64,000 bases of DNA from Streptomyces mirabilis (GTDB taxonomy: Bacteria; Actinomycetota; Actinomycetes; Streptomycetales; Streptomycetaceae): positions 1,550,001 through 1,614,000 of the forward strand of contig NZ_CP074102.1 of the NCBI RefSeq assembly GCF_018310535.1, written 5' to 3'. Position numbers and translations under genes: made by a program. Shown here one piece after another: positions 26,421 through 35,002 of this stretch. The notes beneath the pieces were generated by a model. It ran no database searches, was not told the origin of the DNA, and worked only from the letters and a program-made list of their open reading frames with translations. Each line of letters starts with the position of its first letter. The first letter of the stretch is position 1.

Positions 26421-27696
26421 TCAGGCCGTCCGCGACGGGGTGGAAGCCCGGGGACCTGCGCAGCTCCGGGAGGGCGGCGAGCAGGGCGTGCAGGCCGTGT
26501 TCCGCGGTGAGCCGGGCGAGCAGCGCGCCGGGGCAGAAGTGCCGTCCGGAGCCGTACGCGAGCTGCCCGGGGTCGGGCCGGAAGACGTCGTAGCGGTCCG
26601 GGTCGGCGAACCGGGCCGGGTCACGGCCCGCGGCGCCCAGCAGACACGCCACAGTGGCGCCCACGGGTACCGCGCCGACCGGCTCGACGGCCCGGCGCAG
26701 CACGATGTGCAGCGGGGGATCGCGGCGCAGCGACTCGGCCCAGGCCCCGGCCGTCAGCTCGGGCCGGGCGCGGACCACCGCCAGTTGGCCGGGGTGGTCG
26801 AGGAGGTTGGCGAGGAACGACGCCAGCGCGTGCGCGGTCGCCTCGCCGCCCGCGCCGAGGAGCGTTCCGGCGATCCCCGCCACCGCCTCGTCGGACAGCG
26901 GGCGCCCGTCCGCCCGCGCCGTGCACAGCGCGGAGAGCAGATCGCCGCCCGGGTGGGCGCGCCGACGGGCGATGTACGGGAGCAGGAAGGCGTCGAGCTC
27001 GGGGTGGTGGCCGCCGAGGTGGTCGAGGCCCGTGCGGCACCAGGAGTGCACGCGCGCGGTGTCCTCGTACGGCAGCCCGAGCGCGGCGACGGCCGCCGCG
27101 GTGGGCAGCCAGTGGCAGAACTCGGCGACGAGGTCGGCCTCCTGGCGGTCGGCGAGGCGGCGGGCGAGGACGTACGCCGTCCGCTCGACCCCGGCGGTCA
27201 GCGCGGTCAGGGCGTGTCCGCGGAACGCCGGTGAGACGAGCGCCCGGTGCGCACTGTGCGTGCCGCCCTCCAGGTGGGCCAGGGTGCGTCCGGGCGGCGG
27301 GGCGACGAGCCGTGGGTCGGCGAGGGCGGCGCGCACATCGGCGTACCGGCTGACCAGCCACGCGCCGAACGGCCGGTCGTACACGAGCGGGAACTTCCTG
27401 CGCAGGGTGCGGTACAGGGGGTACGGGTCGCGTTCGATGCCGGGGGTGAGCAGGCTCGGTGGGTCGGGCAGCCGTCGTACGACGGGCGGTCGTGTCGATG
27501 TCGCGAGCGGCGTGGTCGGAGCGGCCTGAGCGACCCGAGCGGCCTGAGCGGTGGCCGCCACCGGAGCGACGGGCGCGACCGGAGCAATGGGCACGACCGG
27601 AGCGACGGGCCCGATCGAAGCGCCTTCGACGGGAAGGCCATGAGAACACAACACCGCGGGCCTCCCACCTCGGGTCTGCGCGCCGGGGAGCGGCAC
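26380..27696 (-). CDS. cytochrome P450 with a Val/Ala/Pro-rich N-terminal extension
   Basis: The 438-residue protein is a soluble bacterial P450. Visible motifs: I-helix GTLLGAGGEATAHAL, K-helix ESLRRDPPL (ExxR), and the haem loop YGSGRHFCPGALLAR with the Cys ligand. Before the P450 core, residues about 25-65 are low-complexity repeats of PVAPVAP and AAQAAR type coded by repeated 6-9 bp units, unusual for the family; a start inside or after this segment is possible because no clear ribosome site marks the GTG at 27696. No ferredoxin or reductase gene is adjacent, so redox partners come from elsewhere. Substrate unknown. Confidence 0.88.
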   Translation of the reverse strand: MPLPGAQTRGGRPAVLCSHGLPVEGASIGPVAPVVPIAPVAPVAPVAATAQAARVAQAAPTTPLATSTRPPVVRRLPDPPSLLTPGIERDPYPLYRTLRRKFPLVYDRPFGAWLVSRYADVRAALADPRLVAPPPGRTLAHLEGGTHSAHRALVSPAFRGHALTALTAGVERTAYVLARRLADRQEADLVAEFCHWLPTAAAVAALGLPYEDTARVHSWCRTGLDHLGGHHPELDAFLLPYIARRRAHPGGDLLSALCTARADGRPLSDEAVAGIAGTLLGAGGEATAHALASFLANLLDHPGQLAVVRARPELTAGAWAESLRRDPPLHIVLRRAVEPVGAVPVGATVACLLGAAGRDPARFADPDRYDVFRPDPGQLAYGSGRHFCPGALLARLTAEHGLHALLAALPELRRSPGFHPVADGLISRSPRSLLVRLR

Positions 27697-28039
27697 GTGG
27701 TTGTTCCCAGCGGACCACCGAGGCCCCCGGACCGCAGTCCTCGTACGCCCGAACGGGTGATCCCGGGGCTCGCCGGCTCGTCTCAGGCCCAGGCGGCTTC
27801 ACCGCGCGCCGGAGCTTCGTCCCGGGACCGGCTCACGACCGCGCACGCTCCAGGGCTCGCATCGGACGGACGGTGTGCGGGGCGGGCGACGACGCGCGGG
27901 CCGCGCCGGGACTCCTGAGGTCGGCCCCGGCCCTCGGGCGGGGACGAGCGGCGCCGCGTACGCCTCATCCGACGCTGCCCGCCCGTCCTGGCGGAGATCA
28001 ACGCCACCTGGAGCCGCGGAGCGCCGCCCCGCCTTCTCC
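27697..28039. other. intergenic region between divergent P450 and M14 carboxypeptidase genes
   Basis: About 340 bp with no convincing gene in any frame. It must hold the P450 promoter. No long palindrome or repeat was seen. Confidence 0.5.
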
Positions 28040-28068
28040 TTGACAGTTCCCCCAGACCGTGGAGTACT
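28040..28068 (+). promoter_or_regulatory. promoter of the first M14 carboxypeptidase gene
   Basis: TTGACA (28040-28045), a 17-bp spacer and AGTACT (28063-28068). Transcription would begin near 28075, which rules out an in-frame ATG at 28059 and supports the GTG at 28101. Confidence 0.45.
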
Positions 28069-28100
28069 GCGGAAAGCGACGCAGGGCGGACAAGTCGGGG

Positions 28101-29351
28101 GTGAGTCTCCTGCCGGAGTTGCGCTACCCCAGTGTGACCGAAATCGTCTCGTCCGCTCGGACGTTGGCGGCCCACCGTCCCGGGCTGTGCGCCCTCAGAC
28201 AGATCGGCGTCTCGCGCGCGGGCAGACCCCTCCATCTGCTGTCCGTCGGTCACGCCGAACGCGCGGTCCTCGTCGTGGCGGGCGCCCACGCGAACGAGCC
28301 GACCGGCGGTTCGACGCTCCAGTCCTTGGCCGAACGTGTACTGCACGAGCGGGAGTTGCGGGCCGACACCTCCTGGCACTTCCTCCTCTGTGCGGACCCG
28401 GACGGCGCGAGCCTCCATGTGACACCGGCCCCGCGCACCCTGTTCGACTACCACCTCGGGTTCTTCCGTCCGGCCGGCCCCGAACAGCCCGAGTGGTCGC
28501 CCTCCGTCCTGCCTCCCGACCGGCTGCCCCCGGAGACCCGCGCCCTCACCCGGGTCATCGACGAGCTGCGGCCCTACCTCCAGGTGACCCTGCACGGCAC
28601 CGATCTCGGCGGCAGCTGGGTGCAGCTGACCAAGGACATCCCGGGCCTCGCCGAACCCTTCGCCAAATCCGCGGCGGAACTGCACATCCCCGTGGAGACG
28701 GGCGCCTCGGACGCCGCCGGCTGGCCCGCTTCCGGACCCGGGGTGCATGTGATGCCGGCGCCGGGCTCGGACGCGGCGTACCCGAGCATGCCCGACGACG
28801 CCCGGCACAGCACCTGGTACCACACCCACCGGTACGGCGGCCTGACCGCGGTCGTCGAGGTGCCGATGTGGGCCAGCGACCTCGTGGACGACCCAGCGCC
28901 GCATCCCGCACCGGACGCGGCGATGCGACGCCTGGCACACCGGCTGCTGCGCGACGCGCTCCAGGTGCAGGACGTACTCACGGAGGTCCTGCCGAGGCTC
29001 CCCGGCCCCGACGGGCCCCTCCTGCGCGCCGCGAAGTGGGCGCTGGAGTTGGTGCCGGGTCTGGCCCACGACTGGGTGCGGACGCCTCCCCCCGACCCGA
29101 CGATGGCCTACGTCGGCAGTGTCGACGCGTTCGGGCGCCGACTCCCTTTGCGGGCCGCCGCGATGCTGCTGCGGGTCCTCCAGGAGGCCGACGACCGGGC
29201 GGCGCCACGCCTCGAACGCCTGGTCGCCGCCTGGAGCGACGCCTTCGCCGAACGGTTCCGCGCGCGCTGGGTGCCGCTGGAGAACCAGGTCGAGCACCAG
29301 TCCCGCACGGTGGTCGCGGCGGCGCGGCATGCGCGGGACGGCGCGGCTTGA
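28101..29351 (+). CDS. M14 family zinc carboxypeptidase (paralogue 1)
   Basis: The 416-residue protein has the zinc-peptidase signature VVAGAHANEPTGGSTL (HxxE) and the third zinc ligand in VTLHGTDLGG, with the TAVVEVPMW segment near the catalytic Glu. Overall it is like cytoplasmic MpaA-type murein-peptide amidases or carboxypeptidases: no signal peptide is seen. I start at GTG 28101 because the promoter appears to lie over the ATG at 28059, and because the paralogue aligns from the same place (LRYPSVTEI versus LRYPTVDEL). A second copy lies 570 bp away in convergent orientation. Substrate probably a peptide, possibly murein-derived. Confidence 0.85.
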   Translation: MSLLPELRYPSVTEIVSSARTLAAHRPGLCALRQIGVSRAGRPLHLLSVGHAERAVLVVAGAHANEPTGGSTLQSLAERVLHERELRADTSWHFLLCADPDGASLHVTPAPRTLFDYHLGFFRPAGPEQPEWSPSVLPPDRLPPETRALTRVIDELRPYLQVTLHGTDLGGSWVQLTKDIPGLAEPFAKSAAELHIPVETGASDAAGWPASGPGVHVMPAPGSDAAYPSMPDDARHSTWYHTHRYGGLTAVVEVPMWASDLVDDPAPHPAPDAAMRRLAHRLLRDALQVQDVLTEVLPRLPGPDGPLLRAAKWALELVPGLAHDWVRTPPPDPTMAYVGSVDAFGRRLPLRAAAMLLRVLQEADDRAAPRLERLVAAWSDAFAERFRARWVPLENQVEHQSRTVVAAARHARDGAA

Positions 29352-29365
29352 CGTCTGACAGACGG

Positions 29366-29484
29366 CAGATGACAGATAGCAGATGACAGACGGCAGAGGA
29401 TGTCTGACGGATGGCAGAGGTCAGGTGTCAGGTATCAGAGAGCAGACGACAGATATCAGATGACGGATTTCAGATGACAGATTT
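29366..29484. repeat. degenerate 14-bp tandem repeat, consensus CAGATGACAGATNT
   Basis: Eight or nine units, mostly exactly 14 bp, follow the M14 stop: for example CAGATGACAGATAG at 29366, CAGATGACAGACGG at 29380, CAGACGACAGATAT at 29443, CAGATGACGGATTT at 29457, CAGATGACAGATTT at 29471; one unit is 21 bp. The stretch is noticeably AT-richer than its surroundings. It is non-coding and its last unit forms one arm of the hairpin that follows. Confidence 0.9.
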
Positions 29485-29501
29485 CGTCATCTGTCATCTG
29501 A
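29470..29501. terminator. hairpin terminator formed from the last 14-bp repeat unit
   Basis: A 13-bp perfect stem TCAGATGACAGAT (29470-29482) pairs with 29489-29501 around a 6-nt loop TTCGTC. It lies between the convergent M14 gene and the SSI-family gene, so it could end transcription both ways. The tail is not T-rich. Confidence 0.6.
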
Positions 29502-29508
29502 CATCACC

Positions 29509-29925
29509 TCAGTCCGACAACGCAAACACCGCCCCCGCCTCAGCCCTCATCACACACGAGTTCGAGAATGTGTGCGAGTACGTCACCTGCCGCCCCTCCC
29601 ACTCCCCGCGCGCGGAGGCGGTGACCGGGCCGTAGATCATCGAGCAGATGGTGTCGGGCCTGGACGGGATCCGGGAGATGTCACCCCCGGCGGTGGCGAG
29701 TTCGGCGCAGGCCTCGGCCGCGTGGGCGTGCCCCTGGGGCGGGTCGCAGAGCAGGAGCGTGCCGCGGGTGCTGCTGGAGTGGGCGTCGCCGGTGGTGAGG
29801 GTGAGGTAGAGCCAGTTGCCGGGGAGCGCCTCGTGGGGCGCCGCCTGGGCCGGGATCGCGCCCAGGGTGAGCAGGGCGACGGTCGCGAGGAGAGCGTTGC
29901 CTACCGCGTGGATGTTTCTCGTCAT
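29509..29925 (-). CDS. subtilisin inhibitor-like (SSI family) secreted protease inhibitor
   Basis: The 138-residue precursor has a signal peptide (cleavage after AQA, about residue 28) and an SSI fold: LYLTLTTGD, RGTLLLCDPPQGHAH, ACAELATAGGDI, and the reactive-site loop TICSMIYGPV. The four Cys (60, 73, 94, 124) are placed for the two SSI disulphides. By alignment the P1 residue is Met96, as in the classic inhibitor, favouring subtilisin-like proteases. The ATG overlaps the stop of the upstream M14 gene (ATGA), so inhibitor and carboxypeptidase are translationally coupled, a notable pairing. Confidence 0.92.
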   Translation of the reverse strand: MTRNIHAVGNALLATVALLTLGAIPAQAAPHEALPGNWLYLTLTTGDAHSSSTRGTLLLCDPPQGHAHAAEACAELATAGGDISRIPSRPDTICSMIYGPVTASARGEWEGRQVTYSHTFSNSCVMRAEAGAVFALSD

Positions 29926-31274
29926 TCCCGGTGCATCGGCAGCGCGGCCTGCGAACCCCACCCCGCCTCACCCGAATGCGAGCGCACGGGCGCGTACCGC
30001 CCGGCGAGTTCGAACGCGGCGATCACCACGCGTGCCTGGTACTCGACCTGGCGGGCGACCGGGATCCAGCGCGCCCCGCAGCCCTCGCGGTAGTCGGCGC
30101 ACCATGCATCGATCAGCCGGTCGAGCTCCGGCAGCGCCCCGCTCGGGTCGCGCCCGGAGCCGGTCACGAGCTGGTGCAGCAGCCCGGCCGTGCGCAGGGC
30201 GACTCGGCGTCCGGCGAGGCGCAGGGCGGTCAGGCGGGCGGTGTCGAGCGGCGGCAGGGGACGCGCCCCGGCGTCGTGCACATCGGGGTCCCAGGAGTCG
30301 GCGAGGCCGGGCCCGACGAGTAAATAGTCGTCGACGGGTGCGAGGAGGCAGGCCGCGTCCGGGGAGGTGCCGAGGCCGGGGCGGATCCGCCCGAGGATGC
30401 CTTCCAGGAGCCGTGTGTCGTGGCGCAGCGTGTGGCTGACGAAGCGCAGCACGGCGTCGGCGTCGGCGGGCCGGGTGGCGTCCTCCACGGCCGCCACGCC
30501 CCACATGGGGGCCTCGACGACGGCGGTGACGGTGCCGTAGCGGTGCGGGTGGAACCAGGTGGACTCGACGGCGGCCTCGGTGATGGCGGCGGCCAGGTCG
30601 CCGGGGTGCGGCGGCGGGATGCGGTAGACGGCGGGGCCGAGCCGCGGCCAGTACAGGGTGTCGTAGGGGCCGAGTTCGCGCGGGATGCCGAGGCGGGCCG
30701 CGGTGTGGGCGACGCGCTGGGCGAGTCCGGGCAGCTCGCGGGTCAGTTCGACGAAGGCGCCGCCGACGTCGACGCCGTGCAGGGAGCACTGGAAGACCGG
30801 CCGCAGTTCGTCCTGGAGGTCGAGGAGGGCGCGGGTCTCGGGGAGGGTGGCACCGGCCGCGCCCTCGGGCAGCCACTCGGGCTGTTCGAGGAAGCCGGGA
30901 CGGAAGAAGTTCCGGAAGTAGTGGCCGAGGGTGTACGGGCCGGACAGCCAGGCCTCGTTGCGGCGGGCGCCGTCGGGGTCGAGACAGAGCAGCAGGTTCC
31001 AGGTGGCGTCGGCGCCCTCGCAGAGCCGGGGGTCGGCGAGCGCCCGCTCGGCCAGGCGCAGGGCCGTGGCGCCGCCCACGGGTTCGTTGGCGTGGGGTCC
31101 GGCGACGACGAGGGCCTGGCGGCCGCCGTGCCCGACGGACAGCAGCCACAGCGGGGTGCCCGCCCGTGACGTGCCCACTCGGCGCAGTCGGGCGTCGCGC
31201 GGCCGGCGGGCGACGAGCGCGGCCGCACGGGCGCCCAGCTCGTCCACGGTCGGGTAGCGGAGGAGTGGCGGCAG
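29922..31274 (-). CDS. M14 family zinc carboxypeptidase (paralogue 2)
   Basis: About 450 residues, similar along its length to paralogue 1: VVAGPHANEPVGGATAL (HxxE zinc motif), CSLHGVDVGGAFVELTRELP with the third zinc His, and TVTAVVEAPMWG. No signal peptide is seen. The start is uncertain: alignment and a GGAGG site 6 bp upstream favour the unusual CTG at 31274, while a GTG at 31331 is the furthest in-frame start and has no ribosome site. The stop is coupled (ATGA) to the SSI inhibitor gene. Likely acts on peptides, perhaps murein fragments. Confidence 0.85.
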   Translation of the reverse strand: MPPLLRYPTVDELGARAAALVARRPRDARLRRVGTSRAGTPLWLLSVGHGGRQALVVAGPHANEPVGGATALRLAERALADPRLCEGADATWNLLLCLDPDGARRNEAWLSGPYTLGHYFRNFFRPGFLEQPEWLPEGAAGATLPETRALLDLQDELRPVFQCSLHGVDVGGAFVELTRELPGLAQRVAHTAARLGIPRELGPYDTLYWPRLGPAVYRIPPPHPGDLAAAITEAAVESTWFHPHRYGTVTAVVEAPMWGVAAVEDATRPADADAVLRFVSHTLRHDTRLLEGILGRIRPGLGTSPDAACLLAPVDDYLLVGPGLADSWDPDVHDAGARPLPPLDTARLTALRLAGRRVALRTAGLLHQLVTGSGRDPSGALPELDRLIDAWCADYREGCGARWIPVARQVEYQARVVIAAFELAGRYAPVRSHSGEAGWGSQAALPMHRE

Positions 31275-31439
31275 GGCACACCTCCACAAATATGGTGCCG
31301 TCGATTCACCTGATGTGCATGGTGTACGCACAGTCAGTCACGGCTGTGGAGGTACGTCAACACCGTCGAACGTAAGGGAATTTGGGGAAATCACTGAGTG
31401 AAACAGGGGCCACGGCTCACACGGGCGCGGGTCGGTCGC

Positions 31440-31991
31440 TCAGGAGGACGAAAGACGGAAGGACATGCGTCCGAAGCTGATCTGGTCGCCCTCCTTGACG
31501 ACGGCGGCACTGATCACCCGCCGTCCGTTGACGGTCGTCCCGTTGGTCGAGCCGAGGTCGCGCAGCACCCACAGGCCGCCCTGGCGGCTCAGTTCGGCGT
31601 GGACGCGGGAGACCGTCTCGTGGTTGAGCCGCAGTCCGCTCGCGGGGTCGCGGCCGATCCGCAGGGGGTAGTTGTTGCCCGGGTGGGGCAGCAGCAGCTT
31701 GGGGAGACGCTCGGCCTGCCAGGCCCTGCGCAGCCGTACGGTGAAGCCGGAGACCGCTTCGACGGTGCCGAACACCAGCTTCGACCAGCGTCCCTCGGTG
31801 GGCAGGTCGGCGATGAGCACGGCGAGTTCGTCGGAGCGGCGGGCGGCGAGCGCCAGTTCCATCCGGCGGACGAACGTGTCGTGCGAGAGGCGCCCGAGGG
31901 CGACGCCGTCACTGAGCGCCTTCAGCGCCCGGTCGCGCTCCGCGTCGGACAGCCGCGCGGGGTACGTGTGGAACTCGAAAGACGACGTCAC
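31440..31991 (-). CDS. DUF1707 and FHA domain protein
   Basis: The 183-residue protein joins an N-terminal DUF1707 domain (RLSDAERDRALKALSDGVAL, then LSHDTFVRRMELAL; residues 10-70) to a C-terminal FHA domain (about 105-180) with GRDPAS, TVSRVHAELS and DLGSTNGTTVNG, the phosphothreonine-binding signature. It probably reads phosphorylation by Ser/Thr kinases. No membrane helix is evident, unlike many DUF1707 proteins. GTG start. It is divergent from treZ and shares the intergenic region. Confidence 0.9.
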   Translation of the reverse strand: MTSSFEFHTYPARLSDAERDRALKALSDGVALGRLSHDTFVRRMELALAARRSDELAVLIADLPTEGRWSKLVFGTVEAVSGFTVRLRRAWQAERLPKLLLPHPGNNYPLRIGRDPASGLRLNHETVSRVHAELSRQGGLWVLRDLGSTNGTTVNGRRVISAAVVKEGDQISFGRMSFRLSSS

Positions 31992-32246
31992 GGAGGTGAT
32001 TGTCGGTCAGTAGGAGCGGGGTGTCCAGAAGACCCGGAAAAGGCCGCCGCCGCCCACAGGTGGGTTCCACGCGTCCATCACGTGGCAAACACGCGGCAAA
32101 AGGGTGGATTCGAAAGCGAATTGATCTCGCGTGAAGCACCATGGACGTGCTACGTCACGACATGTTGTGCCACTCACGTCGCGCTCTGTCACGGAGAGCC
32201 GACGACAGGCAACGGGCAACGGAGAGCGGACAAGGGGGAACCGTCT

Positions 32247-33992
32247 GTGCGGTTCGAGGTGTGGGCACCGGATGCCGACCGGATGACGCTCCACTGCGCG
32301 GGCGCCACGCGCGCGCTGGAGCGCGATCCGGAGCGCGCCGGATGGTGGACGGGCGACGCGGACGCGCAGGACGGCACGCGGTACGGGTTCGCGGTGGACG
32401 ACGGCCCCGCGCTGCCCGATCCCCGTTCGCGGCGGCAGCCGGACGGCCCGGACGGACTGAGCGCGGTGGTCGACCAGGCCCGGTACGCGTGGCGCACCGA
32501 GTGGGCGGGGCGCCCGCTGCCGGGCGCGGTCCTCTACGAGCTGCACGTGGGGACGTACACCTCCGCGGGAACGCTCGACGCGGCGGCCGGGCGGCTCGAA
32601 CACCTCGCGGAACTGGGCGTCACCCACGTCGAGTTGATGCCGCTGTGTCCGTTCCCCGGGCGGCACGGCTGGGGGTACGAGGGGGTCTCCCTGTGGGCCG
32701 TGCACGAGCCGTACGGCGACCCGGAGGCGCTGAAGCGCTTTGTCGACCGGGCACACGAACTCGGCCTGGGTGTGGTCCTCGACGTCGTGCACAACCACCT
32801 CGGCCCGTCCGGCAACCACCTCCCCGCGTTCGGGCCGTACTTCACGGACACCCATCAGACGCCCTGGGGCTCCGCGGTGAACCTGGACGCACCGGGTTCG
32901 GACGAAGTGCGCGCGTATCTCGTCGACAGCGCCCTGGCCTGGCTGCGGGACTTCCGGCTGGACGGGCTGCGCCTGGACGCGGTGCACGCGTTGCGGGACA
33001 CCCGCGCGGTGCACTTCCTGGAGGAGCTGTCGACGGCCGTGGACGCCCTCGCCGACGATCTGGACCGGCCGCTGTTCCTGATCGCGGAGTCGGATCTGAA
33101 CGACCCGCGGCTCGTCACCGCGCGCGCGGAGGGCGGTCTCGGGCTGCACGCGCAGTGGAACGACGACTTCCACCACGCGCTGCACACCGCGCTGACCGGT
33201 GAGGGGCAGGCCTACTACGCGGACTTCGCGCGGTCCCCGTTCGCGGCGCTCGCGAAGACACTGACGTCCGGCTTCTTCCACGACGGTACGTACTCGAGCT
33301 TCCGCGGCCGCCGCCACGGCCGCCCCCTGGAGCGTACGCGCGTCTCGGCGCACCGGTTGCTCGGCTACTCCCAGACCCACGACCAGATCGGCAACCGCGC
33401 CCAGGGGGACCGGCTGTCGGCGTCCCTCTCCCCCGGGCTGCTGGCCTGCGCGGCCGCGCTGACGCTCACCGGGCCCTTCACCCCGATGCTGTTCATGGGC
33501 GAGGAGTGGGCGGCCGGCACCCCTTGGCAGTTCTTCACCGACCACACCGATCCCGAGCTCGCTCAAGCCGTACAGCGGGGCAGGCGGAGGGAGTTCGCGG
33601 CGCACGGCTGGGCCGAGGAGGACATCCCCGACCCGCAGGACCCGGCGACCCGCGACCGCTCCTGCCTCGACTGGTCGGAGCCCGAGAAGGCACTCCACGC
33701 GCGTGTGCTGGCCTGGTACCGCGACCTGATCGCCCTGCGCCACCGTCAGCCCGACCTCGCGGACCCCGATCTCGCCGCCGTCAAGGTCGCCTACGACGAC
33801 CAGGCCCGCTGGCTGGCCCTGCGGCGCGGGGACGTACGGGTGGCGGTGAACCTCGGCAAGGAGGCCGCCGCGATCCCGCTGGGGCTGCGCCACGCGCGCG
33901 TGCTGGCCGCGTGGGAACCGGTCGAGGCGCCGGACGCGGACGGGTTGTTGAGCGTGCCCGGCGAGTCGTGTGTGGTGCTGACGCAGGCGTGA
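32247..33992 (+). CDS. treZ: malto-oligosyltrehalose trehalohydrolase TreZ
   Basis: The 581-residue GH13_10 enzyme releases trehalose from the product of TreY. Segments: FEVWAPDADRMTLHC (N-terminal domain), ELHVGTYTSAGTLDAA, VVLDVVHNHLGPSGN, LDGLRLDAVHAL (nucleophile Asp), FLIAESDLNDPR (acid Glu) and YSQTHDQIGNRA. The GTG at 32247 has AGGGGGAA upstream; a longer open frame runs upstream but is not coding. Completes the GlgX-TreY-TreZ trehalose route. Confidence 0.96.
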   Translation: MRFEVWAPDADRMTLHCAGATRALERDPERAGWWTGDADAQDGTRYGFAVDDGPALPDPRSRRQPDGPDGLSAVVDQARYAWRTEWAGRPLPGAVLYELHVGTYTSAGTLDAAAGRLEHLAELGVTHVELMPLCPFPGRHGWGYEGVSLWAVHEPYGDPEALKRFVDRAHELGLGVVLDVVHNHLGPSGNHLPAFGPYFTDTHQTPWGSAVNLDAPGSDEVRAYLVDSALAWLRDFRLDGLRLDAVHALRDTRAVHFLEELSTAVDALADDLDRPLFLIAESDLNDPRLVTARAEGGLGLHAQWNDDFHHALHTALTGEGQAYYADFARSPFAALAKTLTSGFFHDGTYSSFRGRRHGRPLERTRVSAHRLLGYSQTHDQIGNRAQGDRLSASLSPGLLACAAALTLTGPFTPMLFMGEEWAAGTPWQFFTDHTDPELAQAVQRGRRREFAAHGWAEEDIPDPQDPATRDRSCLDWSEPEKALHARVLAWYRDLIALRHRQPDLADPDLAAVKVAYDDQARWLALRRGDVRVAVNLGKEAAAIPLGLRHARVLAAWEPVEAPDADGLLSVPGESCVVLTQA

Positions 33993-34005
33993 GCGCCGGG
34001 CGGGC

Positions 34006-34935
34006 TCAGCCGTCGCCCGGCAGGTCCGTGACCCGTTCGAGGAGGATCGGCTCCCAGGCGCGGCCCAGTTGGGTCCGCAGCAGCGGGAGCGGGCCCTCGC
34101 CGCGGCTCCTCAGGCGCTCGGCGAGGCGGATCACCGTGTCGCAGCGGGACAGCCACAGGCCGCGCAGACAGGGTCGGGCCCCGTAGCCGGCGAGGGTGGC
34201 GGCGCGTACGGCGGCGGGGGCGCCGACGGCGATCGCGAGCCCGGCGATGTCCTCGGCGGGGTCCCCGAGGACCGCGTCGGTCCAGTCGAGGACGCCGCGC
34301 ACCCGCCCGTCGGCGCTCACCACCAGGTGTTCGCCCTTGAGGCCGTGGTGGACGAGGACGGCGGCCGCAGTCTGCGCGGCCAGTTGGCCGGCGGCGGGCC
34401 GAGTGAGCTGGGCGAGGCGTCCGGGGTCGAACTCGTCGGCGGCGGCGAGCCGCTCGGCGGCCCGCTCCGCGGCCGTGCGCAGCTCCTCCAGGGAACGGGG
34501 CGCGGCCTGTGGCACCCCGAGCGCCTCGGCCTGCCGTACGGGCACCTCGCGCAGCCCTGTCAGCAGTCCTGCGAGGTCCGCCTCCCCGACCGGGGAGACA
34601 TCCTGTGCCTCGCCGGAGCGGCCGGGCAGCCGGGTGTCCAGGGTGTAGGCCAGCCCGCCCGCCCAGTCGCCGTGCGCGACGCTGGTCGGCACCGCGACCC
34701 CGACCAGCGGGCGGACCAGGTCGCGCAGTCGCAGCTCGCGGCGTCGGCGCACGGCGGTCTCGTGGTCCGGGGCGAGCCGCAGCACATGGCGGGTGCCGAC
34801 CCACCAGGTGGTGTGCTCAGCGCCCTCGGTGACGGGCCGGACGTCGGGGCCCGCGCCCGCCGCCTCGCTGCCGGCGAGCAGTGAACGGGCCAGTCGGCGG
34901 ACGGTGTCCGCGGTCGGTGTCGGTGCCTGGGTCAT
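34006..34935 (-). CDS. APH-like phosphotransferase family protein with altered catalytic loop
   Basis: The 309-residue protein has the kinase-like fold of aminoglycoside phosphotransferases: TWWVGTRHVLRLAPDHET at the N-lobe, the LVGVAVPTSVAHG hinge, and the C-lobe LVHHGLKGEHLVV followed by GVLDWTDAVLGDPAEDIAGL. The catalytic base of the family (HGD) is replaced by HGL, and the Asn usually four residues later is a His, so it may be a pseudokinase or use a different mechanism. The metal-binding Asp (LDW) is kept. It is convergent with treZ (13 bp gap) and downstream of the M24 peptidase. Confidence 0.82.
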   Translation of the reverse strand: MTQAPTPTADTVRRLARSLLAGSEAAGAGPDVRPVTEGAEHTTWWVGTRHVLRLAPDHETAVRRRRELRLRDLVRPLVGVAVPTSVAHGDWAGGLAYTLDTRLPGRSGEAQDVSPVGEADLAGLLTGLREVPVRQAEALGVPQAAPRSLEELRTAAERAAERLAAADEFDPGRLAQLTRPAAGQLAAQTAAAVLVHHGLKGEHLVVSADGRVRGVLDWTDAVLGDPAEDIAGLAIAVGAPAAVRAATLAGYGARPCLRGLWLSRCDTVIRLAERLRSRGEGPLPLLRTQLGRAWEPILLERVTDLPGDG

Positions 34936-35002
34936 GGTCGCGCCGTTGCCGTCGGGGGCCTTGGGCTGCCGGGAGGCCCTGGGGAGTACTCCTGGTGGCC
35001 GG

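Noticed and set aside
29366..29484. 14-bp repeats as a CRISPR array
   Set aside because: Units are contiguous without spacers and diverge from each other; no cas genes are near.
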